From NCBI GenBank assembly GCA_005888325.1, contig VAWU01000025.1, positions 89,663 through 153,662 on the forward strand: 64,000 nt of DNA. Direction: 5' to 3'. A program made the position numbers and the translations under genes. Source of the DNA: Actinomycetota bacterium. Lineage in GTDB: Bacteria > Actinomycetota > Acidimicrobiia > Acidimicrobiales > AC-14. The notes below the pieces were generated by a model. It saw only the letters and a program-made list of their open reading frames with translations. It was not told where the DNA came from and searched no databases. Below are positions 56,743-64,000 of this stretch, one piece after another; positions within the stretch are counted from its first letter, which is position 1, and each line of letters opens with the position of its first letter.

Positions 56743-57732
56743 ATGAGCCTGACGGGGCTGGTGCGGGCGCGACGAGCGCTACGGCAGGCGGGCGTCGACG
56801 ACAGGATGGCGCTCGAACGCGTGCCGCACACGTTGAACGAGGTCTGGTACGCGGGTCCGTACGTCCTTCGTATCAGCGCCTCACCCGTCTCGCGCCGGTT
56901 GGAGCACGAGGCCAACGTGGCCGCCGTGCTGCCGATCGAGGTGCTCTACCCCCACGTCGTGGGCCATGGGCGGGGCCCCGTGGGCGAGTGGCTGCTGTTG
57001 CGCCGCGCGCCCGGCCGGCCGCTCAGCCGCACATGGGGTGAGATGAGCGACAGCGAGCGGCGTCGCGCCGTCAGCCAGCTCGCGGATGCCATGCGGGCCC
57101 TCCACTCCGTCGTCCTGCCTCAGGACGGCCCGAGCGCCATCAGGCCGCCCTTCCTCGATCGCAACACGCTCGAGTGCCCCCACCAACTTCCTCCGGCGCG
57201 CACGCTCGAGCTCGTCGACCAGGCCACCCGGCTCCCGTACGTCGACGCCCCGATGCTCGCCAACGCCGCCGACATCGTGCGGGCCGGCGCGATCGCGCTC
57301 AACGGCGACCATGCCGCCCCGACTCTCGTCCACGGCGATCTCCACTTCGAGAACGTCCTCTGGGACGGACGCCAGATCAGCGCCCTCCTCGACTTCGAGT
57401 GGGCGCGTCCCGGCCCTCCCGACCTCGACCTCGACGTGCTGCTGCGCTTCTGCGCGGAGCCCGGCGTCAACGTCGCCGCGGACTACGAGCAGCAGCTGCG
57501 ACGGCGCGACTACCGCGACCTGCCCGTCTGGTTGCGCGAGTCGTATCCGGAGCTGTTCGCGCACCCGCGCCTCAACGAGCGCCTGGCGTTGTACAGCCTG
57601 GCCTACGACCTCCGGGAGCTGCTGCTCCGACCGCCGCGAGGCCCGATCGACCAGTTGCCCACCCACCATCCCTACAACCGCATTCGCCGGCTGGTCGAGA
57701 TGCGGCGCGCGGCCCACTCGAACCTGTGGTGA
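56743..57732 (+). CDS. APH-family phosphotransferase
   Basis: 329 residues from ATG at 56743 with GAGG 6 nt upstream. Aminoglycoside/choline kinase-like fold: the Brenner loop H197-G-D199-L-H-F-E-N204 (LVHGDLHFENVLW) holds the catalytic Asp and the Mg-binding Asn, and ALLDFEWARPGPPDLDLDVLLRF the metal Asp. Lobe one has VLRISASPVSRRLEHEANV with the ATP lysine replaced by Arg/other. Substrates in this family range from antibiotics to sugars; no resistance role can be claimed. The next gene overlaps by GTGA. Confidence 0.85.
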   Translation: MSLTGLVRARRALRQAGVDDRMALERVPHTLNEVWYAGPYVLRISASPVSRRLEHEANVAAVLPIEVLYPHVVGHGRGPVGEWLLLRRAPGRPLSRTWGEMSDSERRRAVSQLADAMRALHSVVLPQDGPSAIRPPFLDRNTLECPHQLPPARTLELVDQATRLPYVDAPMLANAADIVRAGAIALNGDHAAPTLVHGDLHFENVLWDGRQISALLDFEWARPGPPDLDLDVLLRFCAEPGVNVAADYEQQLRRRDYRDLPVWLRESYPELFAHPRLNERLALYSLAYDLRELLLRPPRGPIDQLPTHHPYNRIRRLVEMRRAAHSNLW

Positions 57733-58259
57733 TCCTGCGCAAGCGCCACGAGGCGATCCCCGTCCCCGATTGGGTCTGGCAGGACGCGTGGGTCGCGGTC
57801 ATCAGCGCCTACGCCGAGCTGCGCATCCGGAGCGAGCCCGAGCTGCTCCGCTCGGTGAGAATGTGCGAGGCCACCATCCAGCAGGTGGCGGAGGCCGAGT
57901 CGGCGGAGGCGGCCGAGTTGCTCTCGGAAGGCACGTTGGGCACCCGCTCGGGGCCCGTCCTCGTGCGCGCCATCCGCTCCGGACACCCCGACATCGTGCG
58001 GGCCAAGCTGCTCGAGGACTTCCATCGCACGGTCTGGCCCGAGGCGGTGAGCCGTGGCCAGCGCGAGCTGCCCCGTGAGCTGACCTTCGACGCGGTGCTC
58101 GACGAGAACGGGCGCGACGAGCTCGAGGCCCTCTGCTTCCAGACCCTGCGTCGCTACGCCTCCGACGCCACGTGGGCGGTCGTGGTCGAGAGCGCGGCCT
58201 ACGACACCGACGCCCGGCCCAACCCCCAGTTCGCCGAGGTGCTGCGCCTCCGGCTCTAG
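57729..58259 (+). CDS. Hypothetical protein coupled to the APH-type kinase
   Basis: 176 residues from GTG at 57729, which overlaps the kinase stop (GTGA). Helical, acidic protein: PVPDWVWQDAWVAVISAYAELRIRSEPELLRSVRMCEATIQQVAEAESAEAAELL, then HPDIVRAKLLEDFHRTVWPEAVSRGQ and ALCFQTLRRYASDATWAVVVESAAYD. No known domain. Coupled translation implies it works with, or regulates, the kinase, which is inference. Sixty bp later an ABC importer operon begins with its own promoter. Confidence 0.7.
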   Translation: MILRKRHEAIPVPDWVWQDAWVAVISAYAELRIRSEPELLRSVRMCEATIQQVAEAESAEAAELLSEGTLGTRSGPVLVRAIRSGHPDIVRAKLLEDFHRTVWPEAVSRGQRELPRELTFDAVLDENGRDELEALCFQTLRRYASDATWAVVVESAAYDTDARPNPQFAEVLRLRL

Positions 58260-58303
58260 CAGTGGGTGGCCGAGCGGGGCGCGGTCCCGCCGGCGCTTCC
58301 GTC

Positions 58304-58309
58304 TATTGT
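58304..58309 (+). promoter_or_regulatory. TATTGT -10 box before the ABC importer operon
   Basis: TATTGT, 10 nt before the ATG at 58320; no Shine-Dalgarno sequence between them. Confidence 0.45.
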
Positions 58310-58319
58310 CGCCCCGAAC

Positions 58320-59402
58320 ATGGGTCAGGTTGCCTTCCTGGACGTCTCCAAGCGCTTCGGGAGCTTCACCGCCGTCGCCGACCTCACGCTCGAGGTCGAG
58401 GATCAGGAGTTCCTCGTCCTGCTCGGGCCTTCCGGATGTGGGAAGACGACTGCCCTGCGGATGGTCGCCGGTCTCGAGGAGCCGACCGGCGGCACGATCC
58501 GGATCGGCACCCGCGTCGTCAACGACGTGGAGGCCAAGGACCGCGACGTCGCCATGGTGTTCCAGAGCTACGCGCTCTACCCGCACATGACGGTGGAGAA
58601 GAACATCGAGTTCCCGTTGCGATCGCGGAACGTCCCGAAGCACGAACGGCCGGCGATCGTGGCCGAGGCGGTCCGCACCCTCGACCTCGACGGCCTGCTC
58701 GATCGCCGTCCCGCCCAGCTGTCGGGTGGCCAGCGCCAGCGGGTGGCACTGGCGCGTGCCATCGTGCGTCGTCCCCAGGTGTTCCTCATGGACGAGCCGC
58801 TCTCCAACCTCGACGCCAAGCTGCGCGTCCAGACGCGCGCCGAGCTCATCGAGCTGCACCGGCGCCTGGCAACCACGTTCGTCTACGTGACCCACGATCA
58901 GGTCGAGGCGATGACGATGGGAGATCGCATCGCGATCATGAACGCAGGCGTGCTGCAACAAGTTGGACCTCCGCAGGACGTCTACGAGAAGCCGGCCAAC
59001 CTCTTCGTCGCGCGCTTCATCGGCAATCCACCGATGAACACCATCACCGGCACCATCGCCCACGAGCCCGAGGGCGTCGTCGTCATGCTGCCCGGCGGGC
59101 GCGTCCCGCTGCCGGCCCCGCTCGCCCACGCGGTAAGCACCGATGGCCGCGCCGTCGTCCTGGGCGTTCGCCCGGAGCACCTGGCGATCGGCGACGGCCC
59201 GATCGCGGCCACGGTGTCGGTCGTCGAGTCGCTGGGCCACGAGCGCCACGTCGTCTGCCGGCTCGAGGACGGCCAGCTCGTCACCGCGCGACAGCCCTCG
59301 AGCGTGACGGCCCCCTCCGACGGGACTGCGGTGCGCCTGTCGTTCGACCCCGACCACCTGCACCTGTTCGACGCCACCACCGAGGCACGGTTCGACACAT
59401 GA
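58320..59402 (+). CDS. ugpC: Carbohydrate ABC importer ATP-binding subunit (UgpC/MsmK type)
   Basis: 360 residues. Walker A GPSGCGKTT, Q-loop MVFQSYALYPHMTVEKNIEFPL, signature LSGGQRQRVALARAI, Walker B VFLMDEPLSNLDAKLR, H-loop FVYVTHDQVEAMTMGDRIAIM, and the TOBE/MalK-type C-terminal domain (RFIGNPPMNTITG, GVRPEHLAIGDGP). This subgroup energises sugar or glycerol-3-phosphate importers and one ATPase can serve several. The permease gene overlaps its stop (ATGA). First gene of a four-gene operon. Confidence 0.93.
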   Translation: MGQVAFLDVSKRFGSFTAVADLTLEVEDQEFLVLLGPSGCGKTTALRMVAGLEEPTGGTIRIGTRVVNDVEAKDRDVAMVFQSYALYPHMTVEKNIEFPLRSRNVPKHERPAIVAEAVRTLDLDGLLDRRPAQLSGGQRQRVALARAIVRRPQVFLMDEPLSNLDAKLRVQTRAELIELHRRLATTFVYVTHDQVEAMTMGDRIAIMNAGVLQQVGPPQDVYEKPANLFVARFIGNPPMNTITGTIAHEPEGVVVMLPGGRVPLPAPLAHAVSTDGRAVVLGVRPEHLAIGDGPIAATVSVVESLGHERHVVCRLEDGQLVTARQPSSVTAPSDGTAVRLSFDPDHLHLFDATTEARFDT

Positions 59403-60328
59403 GCGACCTCGATCGGCTGGTACCCGCGGTCGACGTCACCTCGCGGCCGGTGCGCCGGCTCAGCCGCCGGGTCCGCGAGGCGGGGCTGGGCTATCTGCTC
59501 ATCCTGCCGTCGCTGCTGGCCTTCGTGACCTTCGAGTTCTATCCCTTCTTCCGCAACTTCTACCTGGCGCTCTACCGCACCCCCCCGTTTCCCGGGTTGC
59601 CCAAACGCTGGGCCGGCCTCAGTCAGGTCGGCGACATCCTCTCGTCCGGCGACTTCCGCAACAGCCTCAAGGTGACGGCGCTGTTCGCGGTCCTCACCGT
59701 GCCCACGGGCGTCATCCTCGGCGTCGCGCTCGCGGTGCTCGCCCATCAACGCCTCAAGGGCATCGGCATCTACCGCACGATCTTCTCCTCGACGGTGGCG
59801 ACGTCGGTGGCAGTGGCCTCGGTGATCTTCGTCACCCTCTTCAACCCACAGGTGGGGCTGCTCTCCTATCTCGTGGGCCAGAGAGACTTCTTGTCGGACC
59901 CGACGTGGGCACTGCCGGCCGTGTCCATCGCCTTCATCTGGCAGCACCTCGGCATCACCTTCATCCTGATCTCCGCCGGGCTCGGTGCCGTCCCCGACGA
60001 GCTGCTCGAGGCGGCGCACGTCGACGGGGCGGGGCCGTGGTCGCGCTTTCGCAACATCACCCTGCCCCTGCTCTCCCCGACCATCTTCTTCGCGACGGTC
60101 GTGACCTCGATCACCGCGTTCCAGGCCTTCGGCCAGATCGACCTGCTGACCGAGGGCGGTCCCGACAACCGGACCAATGTCCTCGTCTACGCCGCGTACA
60201 ACGAGGTCTTCAAGCACAACAACCTCGGAGAAGCTTCGGTGCTGGCCATCGCGCTCTTCGTCATCACGCTGGTGCTCACGATCGCGCAGCTCACCTTCCT
60301 CGAACGGCGCGTGTTCTATGGCCGCTAG
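59399..60328 (+). CDS. Sugar ABC transporter permease 1 (UgpA/MalF type)
   Basis: 309 residues from ATG at 59399. Six-helix MalF-like permease: basic N terminus, LGYLLILPSLLAFVTFEFYPFFRNFYLALY, then the EAA loop that docks the ATPase in ELLEAAHVDGAGPWSRFRNITLPLLSPTIFFATV, and VLVYAAYNEVFKHNNLGEASVLAIALFVITL. CUT1-class importer subunit. The second permease gene overlaps the last 11 bp. Confidence 0.92.
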   Translation: MSDLDRLVPAVDVTSRPVRRLSRRVREAGLGYLLILPSLLAFVTFEFYPFFRNFYLALYRTPPFPGLPKRWAGLSQVGDILSSGDFRNSLKVTALFAVLTVPTGVILGVALAVLAHQRLKGIGIYRTIFSSTVATSVAVASVIFVTLFNPQVGLLSYLVGQRDFLSDPTWALPAVSIAFIWQHLGITFILISAGLGAVPDELLEAAHVDGAGPWSRFRNITLPLLSPTIFFATVVTSITAFQAFGQIDLLTEGGPDNRTNVLVYAAYNEVFKHNNLGEASVLAIALFVITLVLTIAQLTFLERRVFYGR

Positions 60329-61142
60329 GCGATTCCGTCTGGTCGTGCGCTACGCGATACTCACCGCGGTGGCCGGGGTGGTGCTGTTCCCGCTCTACAT
60401 CGCCGTCGTCAACTCACTCCTGCCCTCCGAGCAGCTCGTGGCCCGCCCTCCCCGCTTGTTCCCGGCGCACCCCGACTGGAGCACCTACCGCCGGGCGTGG
60501 AACGCCGGCCACCTCGGCAACTACCTGAAGAACAGCTTCATCGTCACCGCGCTGATCGTCGCGGGTCAGGTATCGACGTCGATCCTGGCCGCCTATGCGT
60601 TCGCCTTCCTGCGGTTCCCGTTGAAGCGGACGCTGTTCGTCGTGTTCCTCGCCACGACGATGATCCCCTTCGAGGTCACGTTCTTCACCAACCAACAGAC
60701 GATCGTGAGCCTGGGCTGGTACGACACCTATCTCGCGCTCGCGGTGCCGTTCCTCGCGACGGGCTTCGGCACGTTCCTCCTGCGGCAGGCCTTCCTGCAG
60801 GTTCCACGCGACCTCCAGGACGCAGCTGCCCTCGACGGCTACGGGCACCTGCGCTTCATGACCCGGGTGGCCGTCCCCCTGGCGCGTCCCATGATCGCCG
60901 CTCTCAGCCTCTTCTCCTTCTTCGCGGCGTGGAACCAGTACCTTTGGCCGCTCATCGTCACCCGCGACGCCCGGCTCCGGACGGTGCAGATCGGTCTACG
61001 CCAACTGCGGGGTGAGTCGGTCAACGACATCAACGTCACCTTGGCGGGCACGGTGCTCGCCGCGTTGCCGTTGTTCATCCTGCTGCTCGTGTTCCAGAAG
61101 CAGCTCGTCCGAGGTCTGACGGCCGGTGCCGTGAAGGGATAG
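60318..61142 (+). CDS. Sugar ABC transporter permease 2 (UgpE/MalG type)
   Basis: 274 residues from ATG at 60318, inside the end of the first permease gene. MalG-type permease: VVRYAILTAVAGVVLFPLYIAVVNSLLP, LKNSFIVTALIVAGQVSTSILAAYAFAFLRFP, EAA loop VPRDLQDAAALDGYGHLRFMTRVAVPLARPMIAAL, and FFAAWNQYLWPLIVTRD. The peptide ends with a short basic tail. Forms the membrane channel with permease 1. Confidence 0.92.
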   Translation: MAARRFRLVVRYAILTAVAGVVLFPLYIAVVNSLLPSEQLVARPPRLFPAHPDWSTYRRAWNAGHLGNYLKNSFIVTALIVAGQVSTSILAAYAFAFLRFPLKRTLFVVFLATTMIPFEVTFFTNQQTIVSLGWYDTYLALAVPFLATGFGTFLLRQAFLQVPRDLQDAAALDGYGHLRFMTRVAVPLARPMIAALSLFSFFAAWNQYLWPLIVTRDARLRTVQIGLRQLRGESVNDINVTLAGTVLAALPLFILLLVFQKQLVRGLTAGAVKG

Positions 61143-61149
61143 GGAGCGA

Positions 61150-62553
61150 ATGTCTCGACCGTGGTCGCGCATCGGAGCAGTGGCGATGATCATCGGCCTG
61201 CTGGTCGCTGCATGTAGCAGTGGCAACGACAAGGGCAGCGGTGGCACGGGTGGTGGAGGTGGAGCGGCTGCGGGCAAGTGCCCGCTCGGCGCGATCGCCA
61301 AGGCGCCGCGCAAGCCGGTCGACATCACCGTCTGGCACGCCATGACCCAGGCCAACGAGACCACGCTCAAGCAGCTGACCGATCAGTTCAACGGCTCACA
61401 GACGGACGTCCGCGTCAAGCTCGTCAACCAGACGAACTACGAGGACACCTTCACCAAGTTCAAGGCCGGTCTCGGCAGCGGCGACCTTCCCGACCTGGTG
61501 CAGCTCCAGGACATCTCGCTCCAGCTGATGATCGACAGCCGGGCGATCCTGCCCGCGCAAGCGTGCGTCGACGCCGACAAGTACGACCTCTCCGACCACA
61601 TCATCCGGGTGGTCGACTACTACAAGGTCAAAGGCGTGCTGTGGCCGATGCCGTTCAACGTGTCGAACCTGGTCCTGCTCTACAACAAGCAGGCCTTCAC
61701 CAAAGCCGGTCTCGACCCCGAGAAACCGCCGGCCACCTTCGACGAGATCCGCGCTGCGTCCGAGAAGATCGTCGCCAGCGGCGCGGCCAAGGCCGGCATC
61801 GCCCTGAAGCGAGCACCCGAGTACCCCGAGCAGTGGCTGGCCAAGGCGGGGCAGCCCTACGTGAACAACGGCAACGGCCGGCAACGCCGGGCCACTGCGG
61901 TGACGTTCGACAACCAGGCGGGCCTCGACATCTACACCTGGCTCGCTTCGATGGTGAAGGACAAGCTGGCCGTCAGCACGCCCAACAAGGGGTTCGACCA
62001 CCTGTTGGCGGTCGCGAACGCGAACACGGCGATGACCATCGAGAGCTCGGCGTCGCTCGGCACGATCGTCGGCGTGCTCGGCAACTACCCGTCGGTCACG
62101 CTCGGGGTGGGGGCGTTCCCCGGGCCCCTGGGCCAGGGCGGCGTGCTCGTGGGCGGTGCTGCGATGTACATCGTCAACAAGTCGAGCCCGGCCAAGCAGG
62201 AGGCGGCCTGGCGGTTCGCGAAGTTCCTCGACGAGCCGGCGTCACAGGCCACGTGGTCGGCCGGCACCGGCTACGTGCCCATTCGCAAGTCGGCCATCGA
62301 CCTCGAGCCGATCAAGAAGCGATGGGCCGAGGTCCCGGGCTTCAAGGTGGCGTACGACCAGCTCCTGGCGGGTGCCACCAACACGGCCACCGCGGGACCA
62401 GTGATCGGCGACTACGCGGGGGTGCGCAAGGCGGTCGAGAACGCGCTGACCGCGATGATCACGACCGGCACCCCGCCGAAGACGGCGATCGACCAGGCCG
62501 CACAGCGCGCCAACGCCGCCATCAAGGACTACAACGTCCGCGTCGGCGGCTAG
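61150..62553 (+). CDS. Sugar ABC transporter substrate-binding lipoprotein (UgpB-like)
   Basis: 467 residues, 7 bp after the second permease gene. Signal with lipobox LLVAACSSG and a Gly-rich spacer. Cluster B (CUT1) binding protein: PVDITVWHAMTQANETTLKQLTDQFN at the start, GDLPDLVQLQDISLQLMIDSR, LYNKQAFTKAGLDPEKPPATFDEI, and GGAAMYIVNKSSPAKQEAAWRFAKFLDEPASQATWSAGTGYVPIRKSA, which matches UgpB and related glycoside/glycerol-phosphate binders. The ligand cannot be read. The stop codon interlocks with that of the convergent xylulokinase gene in CTAG. Confidence 0.92.
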   Translation: MSRPWSRIGAVAMIIGLLVAACSSGNDKGSGGTGGGGGAAAGKCPLGAIAKAPRKPVDITVWHAMTQANETTLKQLTDQFNGSQTDVRVKLVNQTNYEDTFTKFKAGLGSGDLPDLVQLQDISLQLMIDSRAILPAQACVDADKYDLSDHIIRVVDYYKVKGVLWPMPFNVSNLVLLYNKQAFTKAGLDPEKPPATFDEIRAASEKIVASGAAKAGIALKRAPEYPEQWLAKAGQPYVNNGNGRQRRATAVTFDNQAGLDIYTWLASMVKDKLAVSTPNKGFDHLLAVANANTAMTIESSASLGTIVGVLGNYPSVTLGVGAFPGPLGQGGVLVGGAAMYIVNKSSPAKQEAAWRFAKFLDEPASQATWSAGTGYVPIRKSAIDLEPIKKRWAEVPGFKVAYDQLLAGATNTATAGPVIGDYAGVRKAVENALTAMITTGTPPKTAIDQAAQRANAAIKDYNVRVGG

Positions 62554-64000
62554 CTGCAACGAGGGCTCGGGCCCACCCTTCGCCGGGCGGCTTCGGCGTC
62601 GCGCCGCTCGGCATAGCGACCCCGCACCTCGTCGGCGTCGACGCGCGCGTCGGGCTCGACCACCTCTCCCCCACACAGGCTCCACGCGGCGGCAAGCTGC
62701 TCCGGCGGACAGCCGTGCAGCACGGACGCGGCCTGAACGCACGCGCCGGTGGCGACGAGCTCGTCGGCGACGGGCACGATCACGTGCCGGCCGGTGAGGC
62801 TCGCGACGATCGTGCGAACCGCGGTCGAGCGGGCGCCTCCGCCCACCAGCGCGAGCCGGCCCGTGTCGACATCCACCCCGACGCCCTTCAGCGCATCGAG
62901 ACCGTCGAGCAATCCGCACACGACCCCCTCGATCGCCGCGCGCGCGACCTGGGCGGGCGTCACATCGGTTCGCAGACCGGCGAGCACGCCGGTGGCGTCG
63001 GGGCGGTTCGGTGTGCGTTCTCCGTCGAGATAGGGAAGCAGCACCAGCCCGCGCGCACCATCGCGTGCCTCGAGAGCGAGTCGATCGAAGCCGGCGAGGT
63101 CGACACCGAGCAGACGGGCGAAGGCGTCGACGACGCGCGCCGCGTTGAGGGTGCAGACGAGCGGCAGGAAGCGACCGGCTGCGTCGGCGAAGCCCGCCAC
63201 CTCGCCCGACGCGTCGGCCACCGGGCGCTCGCTCACCGAGAACACCGTGCCCGACGTCCCGAGCGAGATGGCGACGTCGCCCGGCGCCAGGCCCAGCCCG
63301 AGGGCCGCGGCCATGTTGTCGCCCGTGCCGGGCGCCACGCGCGCGCCCTTCCAGTCGCCCACGGCCTCTCCCGGATCGGCGACGCGCGGCAACCGCGCAA
63401 CCCAGTCGACGTCGGCGTCGACCAGCGCCAGGAGGTCGGGCCGCCAGCGCTCGTCGACCGGCGACCAGTAGCCGGTGCCCGACGCGTCGCCCCGATCGGT
63501 GACGACCTCACCCGTCAGCCTCAGCGTGAGCCAGTCATGAGGGAGGAGCAGCCGACGCACGGCGGCGAACACCTCGGGCTCGTTCTCCCGCAACCAGGCC
63601 AGCTTGGTGATTGTGAACGACGCCACGGGCACGCTGCCGCACGCAGCCGCCCACCCGCGCGCACCCAGGCGATCGACCAGCGCGGTCGCCTGTGGAGCCG
63701 ACTCGGTGTCGTTCCAGAGCTTCGCCGGGCGTAGCACGCGGCCCCGCCCGTCGAGCACGACCATGCCGTGCTGTTGCGCGGCGACGGCCACGGCGTCCAC
63801 CGGGGGGGCGCCCGCCTCCGCGTACGCAGCCTCGAACGCCCTCCACCAGGCCGCCGGGTCCTGCTCGGACCGGGGCGGGCCCGCCGGAGGATGTCGCGCG
63901 CGGCCGCCCGACACCAAACGCCCGTCATCGGCGTCGCGAATCTCCACCTTGCTGGACTGCGTCGACGAGTCGACGCCTAAAATAAGACCTATGTCGCCTC
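62550..64000 (-). CDS. xylB: Xylulokinase (FGGY family), start beyond the window
   Basis: At least 483 codons, open to the window edge. The minus-strand frame at 63998-63940 reads GDIGLILGVDSSTQSSKVEI, the N-terminal phosphate-1 motif of FGGY kinases, so a GTG start at 63947 would cut into it. The start is probably a codon or two past position 64000. Further marks: AAQQHGMVVLDG, KLWNDTES, HDWLTLRLTGE, TDRGDASGTGYWSP, PGTGDNMAAALGLGL and the adenosine motif LVGGGARSTAVRTIVASL. It phosphorylates D-xylulose or a related ketose after uptake, which fits the ABC importer it faces. Confidence 0.9.
   Translation of the reverse strand, partial: GDIGLILGVDSSTQSSKVEIRDADDGRLVSGGRARHPPAGPPRSEQDPAAWWRAFEAAYAEAGAPPVDAVAVAAQQHGMVVLDGRGRVLRPAKLWNDTESAPQATALVDRLGARGWAAACGSVPVASFTITKLAWLRENEPEVFAAVRRLLLPHDWLTLRLTGEVVTDRGDASGTGYWSPVDERWRPDLLALVDADVDWVARLPRVADPGEAVGDWKGARVAPGTGDNMAAALGLGLAPGDVAISLGTSGTVFSVSERPVADASGEVAGFADAAGRFLPLVCTLNAARVVDAFARLLGVDLAGFDRLALEARDGARGLVLLPYLDGERTPNRPDATGVLAGLRTDVTPAQVARAAIEGVVCGLLDGLDALKGVGVDVDTGRLALVGGGARSTAVRTIVASLTGRHVIVPVADELVATGACVQAASVLHGCPPEQLAAAWSLCGGEVVEPDARVDADEVRGRYAERRDAEAARRRVGPSPRCS

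Noticed and set aside
56631..56915. 94-codon minus-strand ORF opposite the kinase gene
   Set aside because: Ser/Arg-rich antisense shadow of the APH-type kinase gene start.
56743..57732. Aminoglycoside resistance gene
   Set aside because: Only the generic APH fold motifs are present; this family is mostly metabolic kinases and nothing links it to an antibiotic.
1..64000. CRISPR array, prophage, transposon or plasmid functions
   Set aside because: No regularly spaced repeats of 25-40 bp, no integrase, transposase, terminase or replication genes seen on either strand.

Overview
The window is high-GC (about 70%), densely coding DNA from an actinobacterium, most likely one of the uncultivated or environmental Acidimicrobiia-type lineages. 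The lineage call is inference. It rests on a BldD-type regulator, a mycothiol-type formaldehyde dehydrogenase, an F420/LLM-family oxidoreductase, a WS/DGAT wax ester synthase, an AftB-like arabinosyltransferase, a DUF6458 protein, a free-standing LigD polymerase domain and abundant GTG starts. Many transcription units also look leaderless, with a TAnnnT -10 box 6-10 nt before the start codon. No rRNA, tRNA, CRISPR array, IS element or prophage was seen.

Layout. 1-7.5 kb: end of an SDR oxidoreductase, fdhD, and the convergent formate dehydrogenase operon (alpha with an in-frame UGA/selenocysteine, four-cluster Fe-S beta, NrfD-type membrane subunit), then a PemK/MazF-like protein behind a small ORF. 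7.6-15.3 kb: ROK sugar kinase, thioesterase, LigD polymerase, acyl-CoA dehydrogenase, a conserved actinobacterial block (MgtE-N/CBS protein, DUF1003, small protein) and an AlkA-type glycosylase. 15.3-19 kb: transsulfuration operon (aldo/keto reductase, cystathionine beta-synthase with an extra N-terminal domain, MetB-type enzyme). 19-26 kb: amidohydrolase, acyl-CoA dehydrogenase, lysoplasmalogenase, YbdK-type ligase, HAD phosphatase, glycosyltransferase. 26.3-34.2 kb: DUF6458, BldD, a membrane coiled-coil protein, SnoaL, a serine hydrolase, ferredoxin/TetR, a degenerate TPP-enzyme homologue and an LLM oxidoreductase. 34.2-41.5 kb: a gene-poor, lower-GC 775-bp segment, then an envelope-glycan block (AftB-like GT-C, a GT2-methyltransferase fusion, GT39, a PTPS-related membrane protein). 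41.6-49.5 kb: a beta-propeller lipoprotein, a second UGA-containing gene (peroxiredoxin-like), hydrolases, acyl-CoA synthetase, WS/DGAT, DedA. 49.5-56.5 kb: DUF169, NfuA, an ATP-grasp protein, a CCAEP-tail radical SAM protein, mycothiol-type formaldehyde dehydrogenase, MaoC, a lipoprotein hydrolase. 56.7-64 kb: an APH-type kinase, an unknown protein, a complete sugar ABC importer (ATPase, two permeases, binding lipoprotein) and a convergent xylulokinase cut by the window edge.

How it fits together. The clearest theme is selenium. Two genes carry an in-frame UGA, each followed at the right distance by a short hairpin that fits the bacterial SECIS pattern. A radical SAM protein ends in the Cys form of a tail known in Cys/Sec variants. 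Formaldehyde oxidation (mycothiol-dependent) and formate oxidation (Sec-Fdh plus FdhD) could form one C1 oxidation route. Lipid genes (two acyl-CoA dehydrogenases, synthetase, thioesterase, MaoC, WS/DGAT, lipases) point to fatty acid and storage-lipid metabolism, and the ABC importer plus xylulokinase and ROK kinase to sugar use. The most interesting items are the peroxiredoxin-like selenoprotein candidate at 43054-43587 and the overlapping divergent leaderless promoters at 10.48 and 54.69 kb.
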